Below are positions 19,503-27,305 of a stretch of DNA of 39,057 nt, piece by piece. Position 1 is the first letter of the stretch. Each line of letters starts with the position of its first letter. Both the position numbers and the translations under genes were made by a program. The notes beneath the pieces were generated by a model. It did no database searches and was not told the DNA's origin. It saw only the letters and a program-made list of their open reading frames with translations. Origin of the DNA: Myxococcales bacterium (GTDB lineage: Bacteria > Myxococcota_A > Polyangia > Haliangiales > Haliangiaceae); the NCBI GenBank assembly GCA_011526095.1, contig WYBA01000205.1, forward strand, positions 1 through 39,057, written 5' to 3'.

Positions 19503-20282
19503 CTAGGCGGCGTCGGGCGACAGCACCGGACGCGGGGAGATCTCGCGCAGCGCGAGCGAGGGAAAGCGGCGGCGGACGTGGTGCTCGAACGACGAGGTGA
19601 CCTGCCCGGCGGCGACGCCGCCGGCGCGCCGGGTGCGGTAGTACAGGACGCCCTCGGACACGCCGAGCAGGTCGATCTCGAGCGCGCCGTCGAGCGCGCG
19701 CGCGGTACGGCACGCGGCGTCGAGCCCGGCGCGCAGCGCCTCGGGGATCGGTCCGAACCGCGCCGCGCTCTGGGGGTGGACGTGGAGCACGTCGACGCAG
19801 GCGTCGTCGCCGGCGCCGCGGCTGGCGTGCCGCGCGAACCACACGGCGCTCGACAGGCCGGCGACCAGGCCGTCGATCGCCTCGCGGTACGCCTCGCAGA
19901 TCCGCGGGTGGCGACCGGCCGACGCGCAGCCGGCGCGCTCGCCGCGGCGGGCGGGCTCGGTCGCCACGTCCTGCCACGCGCGCTCCGCGCACGGTACCCC
20001 GAGCGCGGGGAGCACGCGGACCAGATCCGCCAGCGGCAGATCGACGCGGTGGACGCGGCGGAAGCCCTCGCCGAGGCGACGGCCGACGTCGAACAGCCGG
20101 CGCAGCGTGCCTTCGGCGTCGACGTCGAGGGCGCGACACAGCAGCGCGTCGTCGTCAGCGGGGTCGAGGGGCTCGAGCGTCGCCGGGTCGGCGCTGGCCT
20201 GCTCGGCCGGCGGCAGGACCGCACGGCACGCGGCGCGGCGTGCGCGACGCCATCGCTCCGCCAGGTCCACGACCGCTTCCAT
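19503..20282 (-). CDS. Uncharacterised protein heading the molybdoenzyme operon
   Basis: 259-aa predicted cytoplasmic protein of no family I recognise. It is Arg/Ala-rich, with conserved-looking cysteines: GCASAGRHPRIC in the middle and GDDACVDVLHVHP about 30 residues later. These could bind a metal or act as a redox switch. The C-terminal 60 residues form a compact beta/alpha region (LEIDLLGVSEGVLYYRT...SFEHHVRRRFPSLALREISPRPVL). I chose ATG 20282; a TTG at 20318 would extend it by 12 residues. It is the first gene after the FNR-type box and ends 24 bases before the alpha subunit, so it is probably co-transcribed. A maturation factor or sensor is plausible but is only inference. Confidence 0.72.
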   Translation of the reverse strand: MEAVVDLAERWRRARRAACRAVLPPAEQASADPATLEPLDPADDDALLCRALDVDAEGTLRRLFDVGRRLGEGFRRVHRVDLPLADLVRVLPALGVPCAERAWQDVATEPARRGERAGCASAGRHPRICEAYREAIDGLVAGLSSAVWFARHASRGAGDDACVDVLHVHPQSAARFGPIPEALRAGLDAACRTARALDGALEIDLLGVSEGVLYYRTRRAGGVAAGQVTSSFEHHVRRRFPSLALREISPRPVLSPDAA

Positions 20283-20403
20283 GTTCGGGGACCGAGCCAG
20301 CAAGCGACGTGCCCGCAAATCCTGCCGCGTCCCGCGCAGCAGACCGTGTCGACTTGACGGCCGTGAAGTGGGCCGCGCAGATGCTGCGCAGGACCCGGCT
20401 CAC

Positions 20404-20417
20404 TTGATCCGGATCAA
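20404..20417. promoter_or_regulatory. FNR/ANR-type binding site
   Basis: TTGATCCGGATCAA is a perfect 14-bp palindrome matching the Crp/Fnr-family consensus TTGAT-N4-ATCAA; with flanks it is palindromic over 16 bp (20403-20418). It lies in the divergent gap between the molybdoenzyme operon (first ATG at 20282, -) and the penta-haem lipoprotein gene (ATG 20496, +), about 128 and 86 bases from the two starts, so it could serve both. FNR-like proteins sense oxygen, and relatives sense NO. No fnr/dnr gene is in the window. I could not identify convincing -10 elements. Confidence 0.85.
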
Positions 20418-20431
20418 GATCGCCGCGATCT
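20417..20431. promoter_or_regulatory. Second inverted repeat abutting the FNR-type box
   Basis: AGATCG-CCG-CGATCT is a perfect 6-bp inverted repeat around a 3-base centre. It starts on the last base of the FNR-type core. It could be a second operator that makes binding at the two sites competitive or cooperative, or chance in GATC/CG-rich DNA. Confidence 0.35.
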
Positions 20432-20495
20432 CGTCGCGCCCGCGCGGCCAGCAGGCGTGCGCGCACGCCGCAGGCTGCGTTACCGTGCGCGCACG

Positions 20496-21848
<1,353 letters not shown>

Positions 21849-21863
21849 CGCGGGCGCGGCGCC

Positions 21864-22982
21864 TCAGAACGCCTGCACCAGCGACGCGGTCGTGACGAGC
21901 GCGAGCCGGCGCGCCTGCAGCGCGGCGTCGGGGAACCACCACGCGAGCGCGCCGGCGGCGACGACGAGGTGGACGCCGCCCGCCGGATCCAGCGCGTCGC
22001 CGCGCCACAGCGTGCGATCGACGGTGAGCGACGCGAACGCGCTGCGCATCGGCCCGAGAGTGCGATCGCGCGTCCGCTCGACCGGCAGCGCGCCGTCGTC
22101 GCCGACCTCGTAGGCGCGGCGGTAGAACGCCGCGCCGTCCTGGACGTAGCCGCGCGCGGTCGCGCCGAGCAGCCAGCCCTCGCCCGGCTGGTGGCGGACG
22201 TCGACGATCGTCGTGTGGCTGGTGACGTCCCAGTCGTCGACGTAGAGCCGCTGCGACGCCGCGACGAACCACGCCGCCCCGAGCGCGCGGCGCGCGCGGA
22301 CCAGCGCGGCCACGCTGGTCCGGACCTCCGGCGTGACCTCGTCGACCCACGTCGGCAGCGGCCACGCCGGATCGACGACGGGCACGCGGCGGTACGGGCT
22401 GGCGTGGTAGCCGTCGGCGCGCCGCGCCTCGACGATCCCGTCGAGCACGGTGCGCGGATCGAGCACCTGGCTGGCGGCCAGCGTCACCGCGTGCTCGGTG
22501 CGGCGGCGGGAGAACGTCGCGTCGGTGGCGTCGCCGGCGCGGTCGAGCCCGAGCTGGTAGTCGAGGTCGAGGGAGAGGTTCCGGTCGGCGAGCTCGACGC
22601 CGGCGCCGCCGCCGAGCCGCCACGCCGCGTAGTCCGCCTCGTGGCTGCCGCGCCCCTGCCCGCGCAGCTCGAGCCGGCGCCCGACCGCGCGCGCCACCCG
22701 CGCGCCCGCCTCGACCCGCAGCTCGCTCACCTCGATCGGCGAGGCCGAGGTCAGCACGTCGATCGACGCGCTCGAGATCGCGTCGGCGGTGGCGTCGATC
22801 GTCAGCGAGGTCGCGTCGTCGGCCTCCGCCGTCGCCGCCACCGCGGGCGACACCACCGTCACGTGGTCGTCGTCGACGTAGAGCCGCACGGTCGCGTGGG
22901 CGCGCGCCGGCTCGGGCGGGTCCGCCGCCGCGCGCCGCGGCGCCGCGACCGCGCCGAGCGCGAGCGCGCCCGCGATGCTCAG
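21864..22982 (-). CDS. DUF3570 family outer-membrane beta-barrel-like protein
   Basis: About 372 aa. A short signal-like segment (LSIAGALALGAVAAPRRAAA) is followed by amphipathic beta strands and a terminal Phe (SLVQAF), typical of outer-membrane barrels. It matches DUF3570 by eye (VRLYVDDDHVTVVSPAV at the start; SASIDVLTSASPIEVSE). It directly follows a DUF4266 gene, the usual partner. The start is uncertain: no ATG, GTG or TTG lies near the signal sequence. CTG at 22982 overlaps the DUF4266 stop as CTGA, mimicking the local GTGA pattern, so I chose it. The next conventional start is GTG 23078, deep in the DUF4266 gene. It is convergent with the penta-haem gene (15-base gap). Confidence 0.82.
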   Translation of the reverse strand: MSIAGALALGAVAAPRRAAADPPEPARAHATVRLYVDDDHVTVVSPAVAATAEADDATSLTIDATADAISSASIDVLTSASPIEVSELRVEAGARVARAVGRRLELRGQGRGSHEADYAAWRLGGGAGVELADRNLSLDLDYQLGLDRAGDATDATFSRRRTEHAVTLAASQVLDPRTVLDGIVEARRADGYHASPYRRVPVVDPAWPLPTWVDEVTPEVRTSVAALVRARRALGAAWFVAASQRLYVDDWDVTSHTTIVDVRHQPGEGWLLGATARGYVQDGAAFYRRAYEVGDDGALPVERTRDRTLGPMRSAFASLTVDRTLWRGDALDPAGGVHLVVAAGALAWWFPDAALQARRLALVTTASLVQAF

Positions 22983-23215
22983 TTGCAGCCGCAGCCGCCG
23001 CCTCCCGCGCCCGCCGCGCCCTCGGAGCCCTCGCGGACGATGAACACGTGGTTGTCGGCGCGGTCGACCGCGGGCCACACCGGCGCCTGCATCGCGGGGT
23101 GCGCGAGGCGCTCGCGCTGCCGCGGCCGCACCCGCACGCAGGCGGACGTCGCGCCGACGAGGACGGCGACGAGGGCGATCACGGGCCAGGGGTGCGCGCG
23201 CACGCGGCTCGCCAT
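22979..23215 (-). CDS. DUF4266 small lipoprotein
   Basis: 78 aa. N-terminal hydrophobic leader with lipobox-like GATSAC (Cys26), then RVRPRQRERLAHPAM, DNHVFIVREGSEGAAG and a C-terminal GGGGCGCN. This is the DUF4266 pattern (leader Cys, R-E/Q-R-LA-P-M, REG, Gly-rich tail ending CGCN). The family is typically found with DUF3570, ApbE and thioredoxin-like genes; here ApbE lies 20 kb away and no thioredoxin is present. The two tail cysteines invite a metal-binding or post-translationally modified role, but the function is unknown. The gene lies 79 bases after the barrel gene and is probably co-transcribed with it; I saw no strong Shine-Dalgarno. Confidence 0.85.
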   Translation of the reverse strand: MASRVRAHPWPVIALVAVLVGATSACVRVRPRQRERLAHPAMQAPVWPAVDRADNHVFIVREGSEGAAGAGGGGCGCN

Positions 23216-23294
23216 TGCACGGCGCGTGCCCTGCCCGCGCAGCCCGGACCGCGCAGGTCTTGCGCCTGGTCGCCGCGCCCCGCGAGGCCCCGCG

Positions 23295-24968
23295 TCAGAA
23301 CCGGTAGGACGCGCGCAGGAACGCGGTGGTCATCAGGATCGCCGGGTTCTCCACCGTCGCCATGCCGTCGATGATCGTCAGCTTCTGCCGCGCGATCTCG
23401 ACCGTGGCCATGACGAACCAGTCGCGCTTGATCCGGTAGAAGCCGGTGCCGCCGAGCGCGAACGTCTTGGCCAGCGAGCTGCCGTAGCAGGTCGCGATGT
23501 CGGCGGTCGAGCACACGCCGCGCGTCTCGTCCTTGCTCGCGGCGTAGGTCAGCTCGGCCTCGACCTCGGCGCGGCCGTCCTTCAGCTCCCTCTGCCCGGC
23601 GAGCCGCGCGATCGACGCGGTCGTGCGCGCGGCGTTGTCGCCCGACAGGATCGGCGCGTCGAAGATGCGCAGGAACGACGCGGCCAGCCGCCACCCGCCG
23701 TAGAACCGGCGATCGACCGCCTGCAGCCACAGCTCGGCCGAGTCCGCCGCCTCGATCGTCTGGTCGCCCGCGGTGCTGTCCGGGTCGTCGTCCTCGAGGG
23801 TGATCTCGGGGCGCCGGCGCAGCGCGGTCGCGATCGAGACCTCCCACCGCAGCGTCCGGCCCAGCGCGGTCGACAGCGACGCGCGCGCCGAGTCCGACGC
23901 GATCCGCGTGACCGACACGTTGTTGCGGACGACGCCGATGCCGACGTCGGGGTTGGGATCCTCGAGCGTGGTCTGGGCCTGGACGTTGAGCGTCTCGGTG
24001 TCGATCCGGTGGTACGCGGCCGCGACGTGCATGCGCAGGTTCGGGCGGTAGTTGAGGCCGGCCGACAGGTTGGTCAGCGAGAACCCGGCGGAGCCGAGCA
24101 CGTCGAGCACCGCGTAGTGGTAGATGTCCATCTGCGGCGACCGCCGCCAGTAGCCGTTCGACGTCGCGAACAGCCGCGGCTGCTCGAGCGTGCCCGTGGC
24201 GACGTCGTCGGCGAGCGGGACGATCGCGACCGCGCCGAACGCGCCGTAGGTGCGCTGGGTGCGGTACGCCGCGCCGACACCGCCGGCCGCGGGGATCACC
24301 CGCTTGCCCGGCTGCCCCATCGCGTCGACGCCCTTGGGGTAGTCGGTGTCGATCGAGCGCGAGCCGCGCACCGGGTACGCGCCGACGAACCCGAGGTAGG
24401 TCCACCGTCGGTCCTTGGCGTAGTCGAGGCGCACGCCGTCGATCTTGACGGCGGCGAGATCGAGCACGGTCTGGCGGCCGAGGAACAGATCGGACTTCGT
24501 CCCGCCGCGGACGACGTACAGGTCGCGCAGCTCGTACTCGTTGCCCGTGCCGCTGCCCGACTGCGTGCCGAGGTCGCCGGGGTCGACCGCGCGGGTCGAC
24601 CCGAACGTGCTGACCGCGCGCGCCCGGCCGTCGAGCCGCGCGTCCCACCGCCCGCCGCCGACGTGGCGCGCGTCGATCTGCGCGCGCAGATCCGTGAACC
24701 ACCGCGCCGGCGAGGCGTTCTCGGCCCCGACCGCGCCGAGCCCGAGCGGATCGCTGATCCCCGCGGCCTCGCGGTGAAGGAACGACGTCGAGGTCAGGTT
24801 GCCCTGCCACAGCGTCCGCTGCTCCTCGCCGTCGGCCTCGAGCTTGTCGACGAAGAACCGATCGTCGATCGGCTCGTCGTCGTCATCCGCGTCGTCCGCC
24901 TGCGCGCGCGCCGCCGGCAGCGCCAGCACCGCCGCGGCGAGCACGCCGAGCGTCCGCGCGCGCCTCAC
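23295..24968 (-). CDS. Outer-membrane beta-barrel (porin-like) partner of the 30-haem cytochrome
   Basis: 557 aa: a signal peptide (VRRARTLGVLAAAVLALPAARA), an acidic mature N-terminus (DDADDDDEPIDD), then continuous alternating amphipathic strands and a C-terminal ASYRF, the aromatic end recognised by the barrel-assembly machinery. It resembles generic Myxococcota OMP barrels rather than MtrB by sequence; no CXXC motif of the MtrB type is visible near the N-terminus. GTG 24968 overlaps the cytochrome stop (GTGA), so the two proteins are translationally coupled. That is the arrangement expected for a porin-cytochrome electron conduit. The longer open frame upstream is a shadow of the cytochrome gene. 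Conduit function is inference from context. Confidence 0.85.
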   Translation of the reverse strand: MRRARTLGVLAAAVLALPAARAQADDADDDDEPIDDRFFVDKLEADGEEQRTLWQGNLTSTSFLHREAAGISDPLGLGAVGAENASPARWFTDLRAQIDARHVGGGRWDARLDGRARAVSTFGSTRAVDPGDLGTQSGSGTGNEYELRDLYVVRGGTKSDLFLGRQTVLDLAAVKIDGVRLDYAKDRRWTYLGFVGAYPVRGSRSIDTDYPKGVDAMGQPGKRVIPAAGGVGAAYRTQRTYGAFGAVAIVPLADDVATGTLEQPRLFATSNGYWRRSPQMDIYHYAVLDVLGSAGFSLTNLSAGLNYRPNLRMHVAAAYHRIDTETLNVQAQTTLEDPNPDVGIGVVRNNVSVTRIASDSARASLSTALGRTLRWEVSIATALRRRPEITLEDDDPDSTAGDQTIEAADSAELWLQAVDRRFYGGWRLAASFLRIFDAPILSGDNAARTTASIARLAGQRELKDGRAEVEAELTYAASKDETRGVCSTADIATCYGSSLAKTFALGGTGFYRIKRDWFVMATVEIARQKLTIIDGMATVENPAILMTTAFLRASYRF

Positions 24969-27304
24969 CGGCACACCGACTCTCGCCCGTACGCGCTGCC
25001 GCCGCCCGGCGTCGGCACCGTCCACGAGTTCGGGTTGTGGCAGTTGCTGCACGTCGTGTAGGCCTGGTGCGCGGCGTCCTTGCCGAGCGCGTCGTCGCGG
25101 TGGCAGCCGACGCACGTCGGCACGAGCGCGCCGAAGTTGCCCTGCTTGTGGCAGTCGACGCACGGCAGCGCGCGGTGCAGGCCGGTGAGGTTGCAGCCGA
25201 CCGTGGTGTGATCGAACCGCGCCGGCGTGAACGACCACTGGCTGTGGCACTCGCCGCACCGCGGCGACAGCGAGTTGGAGTGGACGTCGTCCTGGCGGTG
25301 GCAGTTGAGGCACAGGTTGCCGGTGCCGCGCATCGGCCGGCTGTCGCGGTGGCACCGCTCGCACGCGAGGTTGTCGTGCGCGCCCTTGAGCGAGAAGTCG
25401 CCGACGTCGTGCAGCGGCTGGATGTCCTCGAACCCGGTCGTCGCGTGGCACTGCTCGCAGAACGTGCCGTACTGGCCCTTGTGGATCGCCGGCTCGGGGT
25501 GGCAGCCGTAGCAATCGGACGGGCGCGGCTTGAACGTGATCGACGGGTGGCAGTCCGAGCACCGGACGGTGAGGTGCTTGCCGTCGAGCGGGTAGTCCGA
25601 CATCGTGTTGTGGTTGAACTTGTTGTCACCCGTCGTGAGGTGGCAGCGGTCGCACGCCTTGCCGAGCCGCCCCTTGTGCGCGTCGTCCTTGGCGTGGCAG
25701 CCCTGCGCCGAGCAGTCGGTCGGCGTCGTCGAGTACTCGGCCTTGTTGGGGTGACAGTCGTCGCAGTCGACGACCTTCTTGTGCAGCCCGGTCAGCGGCC
25801 AGTCGGTGTCGTCGGTGTGATCGAACCGCACCGCGTCCCACAGCCCGGGCGAGTGGCACGGCGTGCACGCCTCGCCCAGCGTGCCCTTGTGCAGCGAGTC
25901 CTCGTGGCACCGCGCGCCGCACTCCATCGGCGTGTTCTTGTAGCTGTCCTTGGGGTGGCACTGCGTGCACTTGACGAACTTGTGCGCCTTGACCAGCGGG
26001 AACCGCGACTTGGGCCCGTGATAGACGTCGACCGAGCCCTTGGTCAGCTCGACCTGCCCCGCGCCCTTGTGGCAGTCGGTGCACTGGCTGTCCTTCCACT
26101 GGCCGTCGTGGACGTCCTTGTGCTGGTGGCAGCCCATGCAGCCGACGCGCTTGGCGTCGAACCGCTCGAAGTCGTCGGGCTTCTTGCCGCGGTGGCAGGC
26201 GCGGCAGTCCACCTCGTCGTGGCGGCCGGTCAGCTTGAACCGCGTCTTCTTGTCGTGGTTGAACGCGGTCGGCTTCCAGCTCGTCGACGGGTGGCACACC
26301 GCGCACGCCGGCGGGCTGCCGAACTCCTTGAACCGGTCGCCGTGCTTGTTGTCCTTGACGTGGCAGCCCTCGCACGTCCGGTCCGGCTTCTTCTCGCCGA
26401 GCTTCTTGGTGTGGCACTCGTAGCAGTCGAGCTTCCTGTGCGCGCCGAGATCGAACTTGGTCCGGGCGTCGTGGTCGAACCGGAACTTCTCGAGCGCCTT
26501 GTACGTGGGTGAGTGGCACCACCCGCAGTCCTTCTTGCCGAACAGGTGATCGTCGTGCGGGCTGTCGTGGCAGTTGCCGCACGAGTCCGGGTCCTTGGCC
26601 TCGAGGTTGAACAGCGACTTGGGGTGGCACTTGGCGCACGACACGTCGGCGTGGCTGCCCTCGAGCGGCATCGCGGCGTCGCGCTTGTCGTTGTGGTCGA
26701 AGTCCTGCTTGCGCAGCGGCGGCTTCCACACGCTCTCGCCGTGGCAGCGCTCGCACGCCAGCATCTCGCGCCGCTCGAACCCGTGCGGTTGATCCTTCTT
26801 GTGGCAGCTACCGCACAGCCGGTCCTCGCCGAGGAACACGCGCAGCCCCTGCTTGTTGCTGCGCTTGTGGCAGTCCTTGCAGTCGATCGCGGCGTGCTTG
26901 CCCTGGAGCTTCCACCCGGTGAGGTCGTGATCGAACCCGTTCATCCCGCCCTTGACCGACTTCCACCCCATGATGTCGTAGCCGCGGCCCTTGTGATCCG
27001 AGTGGCACGACTCGCAGTCCTTGCCCTTGACCAGGCTCGACGCGTGGAACCCCTTGCCGGCGTCGATCCGCGCCTTGAGGTCCGAGTGATCGTGGCAGCC
27101 CAGGCACTTGCTGTTGATCGTCTCGCGGCCGCCGTCGTGGCACTCGTTGCAGTTGTCCTGGCCGTCGATCGAGGCGTGGCTGGACGCGAGCGCGCCCGGC
27201 GACGACGAGAAGAAGTCGTCGGCGACCGCGGCGCGCGCGCCTGCGGCGAGCAGGCCCAGCGTGACGAGCGCGACGACGACGGCGCGGGACATCGGGACCG
27301 ACAT
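24965..27304 (-). CDS. Large multihaem c-type cytochrome with about 30 haem sites
   Basis: 779-aa exported protein (signal peptide VVVALVTLGLLAAGARAAVA). I count 28 canonical CxxCH motifs plus one CX3CH (CGARCH) and one CX4CH (CSAQGCH), about one haem per 26 residues. Repeating modules of the form F-D-H-(D/N)...L-x-G-x-H...C-x-x-C-H give matching distal histidines, as in class III/c7-type multihaem proteins. There is no lipobox, so it is probably periplasmic or threaded into the barrel encoded next. ATG 27304 lies one base after the upstream stop; an alternative ATG at 27292 removes four residues. It is sandwiched between an inner-membrane Fe-S/cytochrome-b gene and an outer-membrane barrel gene, which suggests a trans-envelope molecular wire. 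Confidence 0.95.
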   Translation of the reverse strand: MSVPMSRAVVVALVTLGLLAAGARAAVADDFFSSSPGALASSHASIDGQDNCNECHDGGRETINSKCLGCHDHSDLKARIDAGKGFHASSLVKGKDCESCHSDHKGRGYDIMGWKSVKGGMNGFDHDLTGWKLQGKHAAIDCKDCHKRSNKQGLRVFLGEDRLCGSCHKKDQPHGFERREMLACERCHGESVWKPPLRKQDFDHNDKRDAAMPLEGSHADVSCAKCHPKSLFNLEAKDPDSCGNCHDSPHDDHLFGKKDCGWCHSPTYKALEKFRFDHDARTKFDLGAHRKLDCYECHTKKLGEKKPDRTCEGCHVKDNKHGDRFKEFGSPPACAVCHPSTSWKPTAFNHDKKTRFKLTGRHDEVDCRACHRGKKPDDFERFDAKRVGCMGCHQHKDVHDGQWKDSQCTDCHKGAGQVELTKGSVDVYHGPKSRFPLVKAHKFVKCTQCHPKDSYKNTPMECGARCHEDSLHKGTLGEACTPCHSPGLWDAVRFDHTDDTDWPLTGLHKKVVDCDDCHPNKAEYSTTPTDCSAQGCHAKDDAHKGRLGKACDRCHLTTGDNKFNHNTMSDYPLDGKHLTVRCSDCHPSITFKPRPSDCYGCHPEPAIHKGQYGTFCEQCHATTGFEDIQPLHDVGDFSLKGAHDNLACERCHRDSRPMRGTGNLCLNCHRQDDVHSNSLSPRCGECHSQWSFTPARFDHTTVGCNLTGLHRALPCVDCHKQGNFGALVPTCVGCHRDDALGKDAAHQAYTTCSNCHNPNSWTVPTPGGGSAYGRESVCR

Positions 27305-27305
27305 C

